From Deltaproteobacteria bacterium (GTDB lineage: Bacteria; Desulfobacterota; Desulfuromonadia; Geobacterales; Pseudopelobacteraceae): 64,000 nucleotides of DNA. Of the stretch, positions 42,556 through 51,833 are shown piece by piece; position 1 is the stretch's first letter, and every line of letters begins with the position of its first letter. The stretch lies in assembly GCA_016182975.1 (NCBI GenBank), contig JACPFJ010000002.1, positions 1-64,000 of the forward strand, read 5' to 3'. Below the pieces are notes generated by a model, which was given only the letters and a program-made list of their open reading frames with translations, did no database searches and was not told the origin of the DNA. Both the position numbers and the translations under genes were made by a program.

Positions 42556-43995
42556 TCAAAAGTGCCTTTTTCTTTCAGAAGAGGAACCCAGTCTCAGCAA
42601 TTCCCGGTACTTGGTGACCGTGCGCCGGGCAATATTGACCGTCTGACTCGAGAGCATCTCGGCGATTTTCTGGTCAGAAAGCGGTTTCCTCGGATCTTCC
42701 TTTTCTATGATATCACGGATACGGTTCTTGACACTCTCGGATGCAACGAAATCCCCCTCGCTGGTGGAGAGGCCACTGTTGAAGAAGTACTTCAACTCAT
42801 ACAGTCCCTGAGGGGTCTGCATGTACTTGTTGGTGGTGACGCGGCTGATGGTGGACTCGTGCATGCCGATGTCGTCGGCCACGTCCCGCAGCACCAGGGG
42901 GCGCAGATACTCGATGCCGCGGTCAAGGAACTCGCGCTGGAACCTGACAATGCTCTTGGCCACCTTGTGGATGGTGCGTTGGCGCTGCTGGATGCTTTTG
43001 ATAAGCCAAAGCGCCGAGCGGATCTTCTCGCTGATGTACTCCTCGGCCTTGGAATCCACCGAACCGTTGCCGCGCGCATCGGCGTAGTATGGATTCACCT
43101 TCAGGTTCGGCAATCCCTCGTCATTCAGCATCACCAGGTATTCATCGCCAACCTTGTAGACGAAGATATCCGGAGAGATGTAGTGAACATCCTCGGAACC
43201 GTAGATCCTGCCCGGCCGTGGATCGAAACCGCCAATGATCTTGGCCGCGATCAGCACCTGGTTGAGGTCAACCCCAAGTTGCCGGGCGATCTGCTTGTAC
43301 TTGCGGGTCTCCAGGTCTTTAAGGTGGTTGAGCAGGATACGTTCCACCAGACTCCCCTGCATCCCCAGGAAGCGGGCCTGTATCAGGAGGCACTCCCGCA
43401 GGTCACGGGCCGCCACGCCGGTGGGATCGAACTCCTGGATGCGTTCCAGAACAGACAGCACCGTTTCCTCGTTGGTGGAGCATGCACTGGCGACCTCCTC
43501 CAGCGAGGCGCGCAGGTATCCGCCTTCATCGACATTGCCGATGATCTCTTCCCCGATATGGAGTTCATTCCCGGCAAAGTGTCCCATGTGGAGCTGCCAC
43601 AACAGGTGATCGATCAGGGTTCCCTTGCGTGTCAGCAGGTTTTCGAAGGAGGGGCGCTCGTCATCGCCGCTGTACTGCTCACCGGAACTGTAATTGTATC
43701 CGTCAAGATAGCTGTCCCAGTCACGCAGAGTGTCCTCGCCGGCCTCAACCTCACGGAACTCGTCCTTTTGCTCAACCGGTTCAACCTCTTTCTCGGCAGC
43801 CTCCAGCGGTTCCGACTCGCGGATATCTTCGGCCTCGACGCTTTCCTCCAGGAGCGGATTCTCCTCCAGCTCCTGGCGCACTACGTCCTGAAGCTCGATG
43901 CGAGTCAACTGGAGCAGTTTGATGGCCTGCTGCAACTGGGGAGTCATCACCAGCTGCTGCGTCATCTTCAGTTGTTGGCGCATCTCCATTGCCAT
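42556..43995 (-). CDS. rpoN: RNA polymerase sigma-54 factor RpoN
   Basis: 479 residues. It has a Gln/Leu-rich N-terminal activator-response region (QQLVMTPQLQQAIKLLQL), an acidic stretch (about 50-100), the core-binding domain, the helix-turn-helix (DVADDIGMHESTISRVTTNK) and the C-terminal RpoN box (ARRTVTKYRE). It recognises GG/GC promoters at -24/-12; two such candidates stand before the pilus units in this window. It follows lptB, the common gene order in proteobacteria. Confidence 0.96.
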   Translation of the reverse strand: MAMEMRQQLKMTQQLVMTPQLQQAIKLLQLTRIELQDVVRQELEENPLLEESVEAEDIRESEPLEAAEKEVEPVEQKDEFREVEAGEDTLRDWDSYLDGYNYSSGEQYSGDDERPSFENLLTRKGTLIDHLLWQLHMGHFAGNELHIGEEIIGNVDEGGYLRASLEEVASACSTNEETVLSVLERIQEFDPTGVAARDLRECLLIQARFLGMQGSLVERILLNHLKDLETRKYKQIARQLGVDLNQVLIAAKIIGGFDPRPGRIYGSEDVHYISPDIFVYKVGDEYLVMLNDEGLPNLKVNPYYADARGNGSVDSKAEEYISEKIRSALWLIKSIQQRQRTIHKVAKSIVRFQREFLDRGIEYLRPLVLRDVADDIGMHESTISRVTTNKYMQTPQGLYELKYFFNSGLSTSEGDFVASESVKNRIRDIIEKEDPRKPLSDQKIAEMLSSQTVNIARRTVTKYRELLRLGSSSERKRHF

Positions 43996-44041
43996 GAAAC
44001 AATCCTACGAACAGAAAGTGGATATGGAAAACTGCAAAAAA

Positions 44042-44782
44042 TCAGAGACGGAAATCGTCTCCCAGGTAAATCTCGCGTGCCTTGCGACTGGCCGTGATCT
44101 CCTCGGGTGAACCGAATGCCAGCACCTCTCCGTTGCTCAGGATGTATGCCTCGTCGCAGACACCCAGGGTTTCGCGCACATTGTGGTCGGAGATGAGCAC
44201 GCCGATCTGCCGCTCCTTGAGCGCTACGATCAGGTTTTGTATGTCCGCCACGGCGATTGGGTCGATTCCGGCGAAGGGTTCGTCCAGCAGGATGAAGGCC
44301 GGATTCGTTATCAGCGCCCGTGCTATCTCGACACGCCGACGCTCGCCGCCGGAGAGGGCATAACCCTTGGCACCGGCGATACGGGTGAGGCCGAATTCCT
44401 CCAGAAGCTCTTCCATCCTCAGTATGCGGGTATCCCTGTTGGGCTCCACCGTCTCCAGGATGGCCAGCAGGTTGTCGGCCACGGAGAGTTTGCGAAAGAC
44501 CGAGGCCTCCTGCGGCAGATAACTGATGCCCCGCCGTGCCCGTTGGTACATGGGCAGCCTGGTTATTTCATCATCGCCGATAAAGACCTGGCCGGCATCG
44601 GGCTGTGTCAATCCGACCACCATGTAGAAGGTTGTAGTCTTGCCCGCGCCGTTAGGCCCCAACAGCCCGACCACTCTGCCCGCCTCGATTGAGAGGTCCA
44701 CCCCTCTCACCACCTGGCGGCCTGCGTAGCTCTTCTTCAGGCCGCTGGTCCGGAGCCTGAGCTTGTCTGCGTGGAGCTGCAT
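44042..44782 (-). CDS. lptB: LPS export ABC ATPase LptB
   Basis: 246 residues from the ATG at 44782, one base after the lptA stop; a longer frame runs into lptA. Walker A GPNGAGKT (42-49), signature [15 protein letters not shown] and Walker [11 protein letters not shown] are intact. It powers LPS extraction together with LptF and LptG, which are encoded at 51.8-54.1 kb on the other strand. Confidence 0.95.
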   Translation of the reverse strand: MQLHADKLRLRTSGLKKSYAGRQVVRGVDLSIEAGRVVGLLGPNGAGKTTTFYMVVGLTQPDAGQVFIGDDEITRLPMYQRARRGISYLPQEASVFRKLSVADNLLAILETVEPNRDTRILRMEELLEEFGLTRIAGAKGYALSGGERRRVEIARALITNPAFILLDEPFAGIDPIAVADIQNLIVALKERQIGVLISDHNVRETLGVCDEAYILSNGEVLAFGSPEEITASRKAREIYLGDDFRL

Positions 44783-44783
44783 T

Positions 44784-45287
44784 TTATTTTTTGGCCGGAG
44801 GGTGGATGACCGCATTGACACGTGAATCGCCATCACCCGAGACAAGGCTTTTGTCCTCATCAACAAAGTAAACAATCGTCTTGCCGGAGATGCTGTCCGG
44901 CCCCTGCATAACCTTGGGGTTGCCGGTCAGGGTGATGCGTCCCTGCTTGCTGTCGTAGACGGCATGCGCTGCCGTTCCGATGCGGTTTTCCTGAATTATG
45001 CGCACATCGCCGTCCGCCTCGATCTTTTCCACGTCACCCTTTTCGTTGCCGTAGTTGATGATGATCTTGTCGGCATAGATGGTGAGGTCGCCTTGTTTCG
45101 CCACCACCTTGCCGGTGAAAATGGCCGTCTTGCCCTTGTTGTCGGCCGTCATCTCGTTGGACTTGATAGAGATGGGCAGGGCCGTGCGGTCCTTGCGTGA
45201 CGGACTCCCGACTGAAGCGGCCAACACCGTGGAGGTTGCCAGGCAGCATACGATTATGATCACGGATATGGGTTTAATATATTTCAT
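44784..45287 (-). CDS. lptA: LPS transport periplasmic protein LptA
   Basis: 167 residues with a signal peptide ([14 protein letters not shown]) and an OstA beta-jellyroll ([36 protein letters not shown]). It forms the bridge that carries LPS across the periplasm. Located between lptC and lptB. Confidence 0.92.
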   Translation of the reverse strand: MKYIKPISVIIIVCCLATSTVLAASVGSPSRKDRTALPISIKSNEMTADNKGKTAIFTGKVVAKQGDLTIYADKIIINYGNEKGDVEKIEADGDVRIIQENRIGTAAHAVYDSKQGRITLTGNPKVMQGPDSISGKTIVYFVDEDKSLVSGDGDSRVNAVIHPPAKK

Positions 45288-45353
45288 ATCTATCTGTTCC
45301 TGTATGACAGCCTGAGCTCAGTGAGAAGCCGTTTTTGACCTCGTCCCATGGTG

Positions 45354-45920
45354 TTACAATCCCGCCACCGTGGCATCGACCGACCTGTGAAAGCGGGCCT
45401 TCTGGTCCATCACGTCGAACTCCATTCCCTTTGCGGCCAGCGCCAGCCGCTGGTGACGAAACAGAACCGGTTCGGCGGTCCGGAACTGTGACGTGGCGGC
45501 CAGGTAGTCGACGGACTCGGTCTCGACGCTGGCTCCCGACTCTGTAGTCACATGAACCTTGCCACGCAATCTGACGTTTCTGCTTTTGCTGGAATACTCC
45601 CCCTGTGCAGCCGTCACCACTATGGCGCCGACGGAACGGGTTTTGGCAAATTCCATGCGGATGCCGGAAAGAAAGGCCACTTCACCGTTCTTGTCGTAGT
45701 CGGCCCTCTCGGCAACGAGCTCCCAGACAGTCGTGCCGTCGCTCATCTCGGTGAAGCGGGCTTTGTGCATGGCCACATCGATGTTCTGGGGAAGCTGCTG
45801 AAGGACCGGCTTCGGTAGGGCCTGTTTCGAGCCTTTCATGGAAATGGCGGTCACGATACTGATGATCGTCGTCATGAGAAGAATAGCCAGAACAAGCCTG
45901 ATGTTTCCGAGTGACACCAT
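45354..45920 (-). CDS. lptC: LPS export protein LptC
   Basis: 188 residues from the ATG at 45920; a TTG 42 bases upstream is the alternative, and neither has a strong ribosome-binding site. One N-terminal membrane helix (IRLVLAILLMTTIISIVTA) is followed by the periplasmic LptC beta-jellyroll (WELVAERADYDKNGEVAFLS). It hands LPS from LptBFG to LptA. Order kdsD-kdsC-lptC-lptA-lptB-rpoN is conserved in proteobacteria. Confidence 0.87.
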   Translation of the reverse strand: MVSLGNIRLVLAILLMTTIISIVTAISMKGSKQALPKPVLQQLPQNIDVAMHKARFTEMSDGTTVWELVAERADYDKNGEVAFLSGIRMEFAKTRSVGAIVVTAAQGEYSSKSRNVRLRGKVHVTTESGASVETESVDYLAATSQFRTAEPVLFRHQRLALAAKGMEFDVMDQKARFHRSVDATVAGL

Positions 45921-46006
45921 ATCGACGAAACTATAACATTGTGATGGTGGGCTGTCCAGCAAAACGTGCCAACCCGGAGCCTGTTGGCACAGAGCTTGAA
46001 TAAATC

Positions 46007-46531
46007 CTACAATCCTGCCAATTCATAGCGCGCGACAACCTCGTCCCATACGCCACGCCCCTTGAGGATCAGGTCGCAGACCTCGCGCACCGCTCCCTTT
46101 CCTCCGCCCAGGGAAGCAACGTAGTGCGCCGCCGCCCGCACCTCGGCAAGCCCGTCCAGCGGTGCGGCGGCGAACGCCACCCGACGCATGACCGGCACAT
46201 CGATGATGTCGTCTCCCATGTATGCGATGCGGCTGTCATCCAGGCCGGTCTTGCGCTTTACATCCTCGTAGCTTTCCAGCTTCCTCAGGGCGCCCTGGTA
46301 GACCAGGGCGATCCCCAGTTCCCGGGCGCGAATATCCACGACCGGTGAGGTGCGGCCGCTGATGATGCCGACCTCGATGCCGTAACGCTGGAGCATCTTG
46401 ATGCCGTGGCCGTCCTTTACATTGAAGCATTTCGTCTCGATACCGCCGCCGTCGTAGATGATGCCGCCATCGGTCATGACGCCGTCCACGTCGAGCAGCA
46501 GCAGTTGTATGTTCCTGAGTATGTCGTTCAT
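46007..46531 (-). CDS. kdsC: KDO-8-phosphate phosphatase KdsC
   Basis: 174 residues, HAD fold with the catalytic motif DVDGVMTDG, motif 2 ISGRTS and the metal motif YMGDDIIDVPVM. It removes phosphate from 3-deoxy-D-manno-octulosonate 8-phosphate for the LPS core. One-base overlap with kdsD (TGATG type). Confidence 0.94.
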   Translation of the reverse strand: MNDILRNIQLLLLDVDGVMTDGGIIYDGGGIETKCFNVKDGHGIKMLQRYGIEVGIISGRTSPVVDIRARELGIALVYQGALRKLESYEDVKRKTGLDDSRIAYMGDDIIDVPVMRRVAFAAAPLDGLAEVRAAAHYVASLGGGKGAVREVCDLILKGRGVWDEVVARYELAGL

Positions 46532-47496
46532 CAGGCGATACCCGCACGCAGGATATCATGCAGATGGATGATCCCGCAGGGAACGGCGCTTGCGTCGTCC
46601 TCGAACACGAACAGCGACGTGATGGAGTGATGCTCCATGATTTGAAGCGCCGCCGCGGCCAGTTCGGAGCGTCTTATCCGCTTGGGATTGAGCCTCATCA
46701 GCCCCGCGGCCCGCTGACCGAGGATGTCATAGCCCTTCTCAAGGGAGCGGCGCAGGTCTCCGTCGGTGATCACCCCGCGCAGCGAACCGTCCGTGCCGCT
46801 GACGCCGGTCACGCCCAATCCCTTGGCGGTGATGACGAACAGGGCGTCCTTCATCAGCGTATCTTCCGACACGAGTGGAACCGCCTCGCCGGCATGCATC
46901 AGGTCCTCGACCCGCAGGAGCAGTTTCTTGCCCAACGAACCGCCAGGATGGAAGATGGCGAAGTCCTCGGCCTTAAAGCCCCGTTTGACCAGGAGAACCA
47001 CAGCCAGGGCGTCTCCCATGGCCAGGGTGGCGGTGGTGGATGCCGTCGGCGCCAATCCAAGGGGGCAGGCCTCCTCTTTTACGGATACGTCCAGGAATAC
47101 GTCGCTGCTGCGGGCAAGGGTCGAGGTGCCATTGCCGGTCATGGCAACCAGATGGGCGCCCAGCCTTTTGATCACCGGCAGGATGCGCAGCAACTCCTCG
47201 GTCTCGCCGCTGTTGGATATGGCAATGACGACATCGCCGGTCATTATCATACCCAGGTCGCCGTGGATTCCCTCGGCAGGATGGAGGAAAAAGGCGGGCG
47301 TGCCGGTCGAGGCCATGGTGGAGGCGATCTTCTGGCCGATCAGCCCCGACTTGCCCATGCCGCTCACCACCACACGCCCCCTGCTGGCCAGGATCAACTC
47401 CACCGCCCGCTCAAAGGAGCTGTCGATCCGCTCCATCATGGCCAGGAGCGCCTCCGCCTCGGTCCGGATGACCCGTCGCGCCTCTTCCAGTATCAT
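46531..47496 (-). CDS. kdsD: Arabinose-5-phosphate isomerase KdsD/KpsF
   Basis: 321 residues: an N-terminal SIS sugar-isomerase domain (VVVSGMGKSGLIGQKIAST; ISNSGETEELL) and two C-terminal CBS domains. It converts ribulose 5-phosphate to arabinose 5-phosphate, the first step to KDO. Upstream lies a divergent promoter region shared with the M24 peptidase gene. Confidence 0.94.
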   Translation of the reverse strand: MILEEARRVIRTEAEALLAMMERIDSSFERAVELILASRGRVVVSGMGKSGLIGQKIASTMASTGTPAFFLHPAEGIHGDLGMIMTGDVVIAISNSGETEELLRILPVIKRLGAHLVAMTGNGTSTLARSSDVFLDVSVKEEACPLGLAPTASTTATLAMGDALAVVLLVKRGFKAEDFAIFHPGGSLGKKLLLRVEDLMHAGEAVPLVSEDTLMKDALFVITAKGLGVTGVSGTDGSLRGVITDGDLRRSLEKGYDILGQRAAGLMRLNPKRIRRSELAAAALQIMEHHSITSLFVFEDDASAVPCGIIHLHDILRAGIA

Positions 47497-47688
47497 GCCC
47501 TGCCCCGCTTATCCCGTAACACGGTATATGGTTGTAGTCGTGAATACTAAACCGACCGAAATCGGCTCCATGCACATATTAAAAAAGTCAGTAAACACCA
47601 AAACCGGAAAAATAGCAACCACATCAACCATACCCGGGACGCCCCTGCACAAGAGAACGGAAGAAGCGGCTGACCTCGCGCTGACGCC

Positions 47689-47717
47689 TTGAACTTTTTT
47701 TATTTTCAGACTATGTA
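47689..47717 (+). promoter_or_regulatory. Sigma-70-type promoter candidate of the M24 peptidase gene
   Basis: TTGAAC (47689-47694), 17 bases, TATGTA (47712-47717), about 50 bases before the chosen ATG. The rest of the 270-base divergent gap with kdsD shows no gene. Confidence 0.45.
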
Positions 47718-47767
47718 TGAGATCGGAAATCTGTAACTGAATGAGAGTCGAAAGGAATCCGCAAACC

Positions 47768-48964
47768 ATGCGCCTCACCCCCGCAACCGAGCTGGAATAC
47801 CGCTGTAAGAAGCTGCAGGAACATATGGCACTGGAAGGCCTGGACGCCGTCATCATCGTGCAGAACGCCGACCTCTTCTATTTCACCGGCACGGTGCAGA
47901 GCGGCAACCTTTACGTTCCCGCAGAGGGGCAGCCGATCTACATGGTGCGCAAGGAGGCCGGCCGCGCCCGGATGGAATCGGGGCTAAGGGAGGTGGTCCC
48001 CTTTGGCTCGATGAAGGATATCCCCGGGATCCTGGCAACCTACGGCTATCCCGAGCCCGGGCGCATCGGCCTGGAGTTGGACGTGCTCCCGGTCAACCTC
48101 TTCGAGCGTTACCGCAAGGTGTACCCCAGCGCAGGCTATCGTGACGCCACCCCGCTCATCCGCCGCGTACGCATGATCAAGTCGCACTACGAAATCCACG
48201 TGATGAAGGATGCCGCCGACCAGGTGGACCGGGTCTACCGGCGCGCGGAAGAGGCCATCCGCGAGGGGATGACCGATATCGAGCTGGCGGCCGAACTGGA
48301 GTATGTTGCCCGCAAGATCGGTCATACGGGCCTGATCCGCATGCGGGTCTTCAACGGCGAGATGTTCTACGGGCACACCTTTTCGGGTTCCGACAGTGCC
48401 GTGCCCTCCTATCTGGACGCCCCTCTGGGCGGAATGGGGCCAAGCCCGGCCTTCGGCCAGGGCGCCAGCTTCAAACAGATCGGGCGGGACGAACCGATCA
48501 TCGTCGATTTCGTCGGCTGCGTGGACGGATACTTCGTCGATCAGACGCGTGTCTTCGCAATCGGAGGATTGTCCGACAGGCTCCGCACGGCCTACGACGA
48601 CATGCTGCGGGTGCAGGAACGGATGAAGGAGAGTGCCGTTGCGGGTACCACATGGACCCGGCTCTATCAAGAATGCCTGGGCCTGGCAGTGGAACTGGGC
48701 TACGCCGACAACTTCATGGGCTTCAGAGGCTCGCAGGTCTCCTTCATCGGCCACGGGCTGGGTGTCGAGGCCGACGAGTATCCCTTTATTGCCCGGGGCT
48801 TCGGGGATATGGTTCTGGAGTCCGGCATGGTCTTTGCCTTCGAGCCCAAGGTGGTCTTCCCCGGCGAGGGTGCCATCGGTATCGAAAACACCTTCTATAT
48901 CAGCAACGAGGGCCTCAAGCAGTTGACCCACTCCAGCGAGGAACTGGTAATTTTGCCCCGCTGA
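47768..48964 (+). CDS. M24-family metallopeptidase (Xaa-Pro aminopeptidase-like)
   Basis: 398 residues from the ATG at 47768, which has AAGGAA upstream; an ATG at 47741 has none. The N-terminal creatinase-like domain is followed by the pita-bread peptidase fold. Expected metal-site segments are visible: IVDFVGCVDGYFVDQTRVF (aspartates), GHGLG (histidine) and AFEPKVVFPGEGAIGIENT (glutamates). It should cleave X-Pro bonds or a related amide in the cytoplasm. Confidence 0.88.
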   Translation: MRLTPATELEYRCKKLQEHMALEGLDAVIIVQNADLFYFTGTVQSGNLYVPAEGQPIYMVRKEAGRARMESGLREVVPFGSMKDIPGILATYGYPEPGRIGLELDVLPVNLFERYRKVYPSAGYRDATPLIRRVRMIKSHYEIHVMKDAADQVDRVYRRAEEAIREGMTDIELAAELEYVARKIGHTGLIRMRVFNGEMFYGHTFSGSDSAVPSYLDAPLGGMGPSPAFGQGASFKQIGRDEPIIVDFVGCVDGYFVDQTRVFAIGGLSDRLRTAYDDMLRVQERMKESAVAGTTWTRLYQECLGLAVELGYADNFMGFRGSQVSFIGHGLGVEADEYPFIARGFGDMVLESGMVFAFEPKVVFPGEGAIGIENTFYISNEGLKQLTHSSEELVILPR

Positions 48965-48982
48965 CGCCCCTGAAAATTTTTG

Positions 48983-49012
48983 TTGCTTTTTATCCATCCT
49001 GTCGAGTATAAA
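48983..49012 (+). promoter_or_regulatory. Promoter candidate of the citrate synthase gene
   Basis: TTGCTT (48983-48988), 18 bases, TATAAA (49007-49012). It implies a leader of more than 200 bases before the ATG at 49230. A nearer promoter could exist but was not identified. Confidence 0.4.
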
Positions 49013-49229
49013 TACGGCACATAATTGTATACAGTATCCTAAAAAGAGATTTGTTGTTGCGGTATCCATTTGATCCAGAAGACTTTTTTGTTGGCAGCCA
49101 TGGGCAGAATCCCTTCATTCACCTGGCATCATGCAAGGGGCCGCGGCATAGGGAGGGCTTAACCATACCGACCAGTCCGGCATCAGTGTTGATTTCAGTT
49201 CAACCCCACCACGAAAGGAGAGTATCAAG

Positions 49230-50558
49230 ATGGCACTAAAAGAGACGCTCAAGCAGAAGATCGAGGAGTTCCGCCCCCGAACCACCAGACTCACCAAGGA
49301 ATTCGGCAAGGTGATCATCGACCAAGTCACCATCGACCAGTGCATTGGCGGCGCCCGCGACATCCGCAGCCTGGTGACCGACATCTCCTACCTCGATCCG
49401 CAGGAAGGCATCCGTTTCCGCGGCAAGACCATCCCCGAGACCTTCGAGGCGCTCCCCAAGGCCTCCGGCTCCAATTACCCCACCGTCGAGTCCTTCTGGT
49501 ACTTCCTGCTGACCGGCGATGTCCCCACCCAGGCCCAGGTTGACGGTGTGGTGGCCGAGTGGAAGGAGCGCCAACAGGTTCCCCAGTATGTGTTCGACGC
49601 CCTCCGCGCCCTGCCCAGGGACAGCCATCCGATGGTTATGCTCTCCGTCGGCCTGATGGCCCTGCAGAAGGACTCCAAGTTCGCCGGTTTCTACAACTCC
49701 GGCAAGTTCAACAAGATGACGGCATGGGAATACGTCTACGAAGACGCCAGCGACATCGTGGCCCGCATCCCGATCATAGCCGCCTTCATCTACAACCTGA
49801 AGTACCGTGATGACAAGCAGATCGCCATTGATCCGAGTCTCGACATGGGCGCCAACTTCGCCCATATGATCGGCCAGAGCGAGCAGTACAAAGACGTGGC
49901 CCGCATGTACTTCATCCTGCACTCCGACCACGAGTCCGGCAACGTCTCGGCCCACACCACTCACCTGGTGCACTCGGCCCTGTCCGATCCCTACTATGCA
50001 TACTCCGCCGGCCTGAACGGCCTGGCAGGCCCGCTGCACGGTCTTGCCAATCAGGAGGTTCTCGACTGGACCATGAAGTTCCAGGAGAAGTACTGCAAGG
50101 ATGTCGAGCCCACCAAAGAGCTCATCACCAAGGCCCTCTGGGATACCCTCAACGCCGGCCAGGTCATTCCGGGTTACGGTCACGCCGTTCTGCGCAAGAC
50201 CGATCCCCGCTACATGGCCCAGCGCGAGTTCTGCCTCAGCACCCCCGGCCTCAAGGACGACCCGCTGTTCAAACTGGTCGCCATGATCTTCGAGACCGCT
50301 CCGGGCGTCCTCACCGAGCACGGCAAGACCAAGAACCCCTGGCCGAACGTCGATGCGCAATCCGGCGTCATTCAGTACTACTATGGCCTCAAGGAGTGGG
50401 ACTTCTACACCGTCCTGTTCGGCGTCGGGCGTGCCCTGGGCTGCATGGCCAACATCACCTGGGACCGCGGCCTCGGCTACGCCATCGAACGTCCCAAGTC
50501 CGTCACCACCGCCATGCTGGAGAAATGGGCTGCCGAGGGCGGGCGCAAACTGTCCTAA
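49230..50558 (+). CDS. gltA: Citrate synthase, eukaryote-like type
   Basis: 442 residues; GGAG lies ten bases before the ATG. Active-site regions are present: SDHESGNVSAHTTH, the GPLHGLANQEVL histidine loop, GYGHAVLRKTDPR, and the final aspartate region. Length and wording match animal mitochondrial citrate synthase rather than the usual bacterial enzymes, as described for Geobacter. It condenses acetyl-CoA and oxaloacetate at the entry to the TCA cycle, the acetate-oxidation route of these bacteria. Confidence 0.95.
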   Translation: MALKETLKQKIEEFRPRTTRLTKEFGKVIIDQVTIDQCIGGARDIRSLVTDISYLDPQEGIRFRGKTIPETFEALPKASGSNYPTVESFWYFLLTGDVPTQAQVDGVVAEWKERQQVPQYVFDALRALPRDSHPMVMLSVGLMALQKDSKFAGFYNSGKFNKMTAWEYVYEDASDIVARIPIIAAFIYNLKYRDDKQIAIDPSLDMGANFAHMIGQSEQYKDVARMYFILHSDHESGNVSAHTTHLVHSALSDPYYAYSAGLNGLAGPLHGLANQEVLDWTMKFQEKYCKDVEPTKELITKALWDTLNAGQVIPGYGHAVLRKTDPRYMAQREFCLSTPGLKDDPLFKLVAMIFETAPGVLTEHGKTKNPWPNVDAQSGVIQYYYGLKEWDFYTVLFGVGRALGCMANITWDRGLGYAIERPKSVTTAMLEKWAAEGGRKLS

Positions 50559-50585
50559 ACGGCTTTTTCATCAGATGCAATTCGA

Positions 50586-50615
50586 GGGGATGCGGCAACG
50601 CATCCCCTTTTTTTT
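50586..50615 (+). terminator. Intrinsic terminator of gltA
   Basis: Nine-base perfect stem GGGGATGCG/CGCATCCCC with GCAA loop, followed by eight Ts. Confidence 0.92.
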
Positions 50616-50626
50616 ACAATCCATAC

Positions 50627-50654
50627 TTGCAATTAATCAAAAGTGGGGTATAAA
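50627..50654 (+). promoter_or_regulatory. Sigma-70-type promoter of the rubrerythrin gene
   Basis: TTGCAA (50627-50632), 16 bases, TATAAA (50649-50654), directly after the gltA terminator and about 55 bases before the start codon. Confidence 0.6.
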
Positions 50655-50710
50655 AGGATAAATTTTGTCGCATTTGCTGCGGCAATTCAGAGACACGCAG
50701 AGGAGGCATG

Positions 50711-51289
50711 ATGAGCGCATCAGTCAAGGGAACCCGCACGGAGCAGAACCTGCTCAAATCCTTCGCCGGCGAAAGCCAGGCGCGCAACCGTTACACCTAT
50801 TTCGCCGCGGCCGCAAAAAAGGAAGGCTACGTCCAGATCGCCGACATCTTCGAGGAGACCGCCAGCCAGGAGAAGGAACACGCCAAGCGTTTCTTCTCGT
50901 TCCTGGAAGGGGGCGACCTGGAGATCACGGCCTGTTTCCCATCCGGGAAGGTCGCTGCCACGGCGGAGAACCTGCTGGCGGCCGCCACGGGGGAGCACGA
51001 GGAGCACACCCAGCTCTACCCCGGCTTCGCGTCCGTGGCCCGCGAGGAAGGCTTCCCCGCCATCGCCGCCCTCTGGACAGCCATATCGGTCGCCGAGAGG
51101 CAGCACGAGAAGCGCTACCGCGACCTATTGGCCAACATCGAGGCCGACCAGGTCTTCGAGCGTACCGAGGATGTCGTCTGGCGCTGCCGCAACTGCGGAT
51201 ATCTCCATAGCGGCAAGAGTGCGCTGGAGGTATGCCCCGCCTGCGTACATCCCAGGGCGCATTTCGAGATCTTGGGCGAGAACTGGTAA
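50711..51289 (+). CDS. Rubrerythrin
   Basis: 192 residues from the second of two adjacent ATGs (AGGAGG lies four bases before it but only one before the first). The diiron four-helix domain carries the ExxH-type ligands (SFAGESQARNRY; EETASQEKEHAKRF; ATGEHEEHTQLY; SVAERQHEKRY). The C-terminal rubredoxin-like site is CRNC and CPAC. It reduces hydrogen peroxide in anaerobes. The superoxide reductase gene follows 48 bases later, so the two probably form one oxygen-defence unit. Confidence 0.93.
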   Translation: MSASVKGTRTEQNLLKSFAGESQARNRYTYFAAAAKKEGYVQIADIFEETASQEKEHAKRFFSFLEGGDLEITACFPSGKVAATAENLLAAATGEHEEHTQLYPGFASVAREEGFPAIAALWTAISVAERQHEKRYRDLLANIEADQVFERTEDVVWRCRNCGYLHSGKSALEVCPACVHPRAHFEILGENW

Positions 51290-51337
51290 TTCAATGGCCT
51301 TGAACCCGGCCAACCATTCAAAAAGGAGGAACAAAAA

Positions 51338-51718
51338 ATGCCTAACCTGCTTGAAGTCTACAAATGCGAACTGTGCGGCAACATCGTAGAGGTCATCCAT
51401 GGCGGCGGCGCGGCCCTTGTCTGTTGTGGTCAGGACATGACGCTCATGACCGAAAATACCGTCGATGCCGCCAAAGAGAAGCATGTGCCGGTGATCGAGA
51501 TCGTCGACAACGGCGTCAGGATCAAGGTGGGGAGCGTACCGCACCCGATGGAGGAAAAACACTACATCGAATGGGTCGAGATCATTGCCGACGGCACGGC
51601 CTACCGCCAGTTCCTGAAACCGGGCGGGACACCCGAGGCCTTCTTTCCCCTGATACCCAAGACCCTTACCGCACGGGAGTACTGTAACCTGCACGGGCTC
51701 TGGTCCGCCAGGTCCTAG
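51338..51718 (+). CDS. Desulfoferrodoxin (superoxide reductase)
   Basis: 126 residues with a strong AAGGAGG site. The N-terminal desulforedoxin centre has CELC (10-13) and CC (29-30). The C-terminal neelaredoxin centre has [17 protein letters not shown] and CNLHG, giving the Fe(His)4Cys site. It reduces superoxide to peroxide, which rubrerythrin can then remove. Confidence 0.94.
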   Translation: MPNLLEVYKCELCGNIVEVIHGGGAALVCCGQDMTLMTENTVDAAKEKHVPVIEIVDNGVRIKVGSVPHPMEEKHYIEWVEIIADGTAYRQFLKPGGTPEAFFPLIPKTLTAREYCNLHGLWSARS

Positions 51719-51746
51719 GTTTTCCCAGGCACGCACGACTCCTCTC

Positions 51747-51780
51747 AAACCTGCCAGGCTTCGCAAACCTGGCAGGTTTT
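51747..51780 (+). terminator. Intrinsic terminator of the rubrerythrin/superoxide reductase unit
   Basis: A 12-bp perfect stem (51747-51758 with 51768-51779), 9-base loop and a short T run. Its arm layout resembles the hairpin at 9412-9442. Confidence 0.85.
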
Positions 51781-51833
51781 CCATTTCAGCCCCTCTCTTT
51801 ACATGCCAGCGGTTGTCATGTATCATCGCTCCA

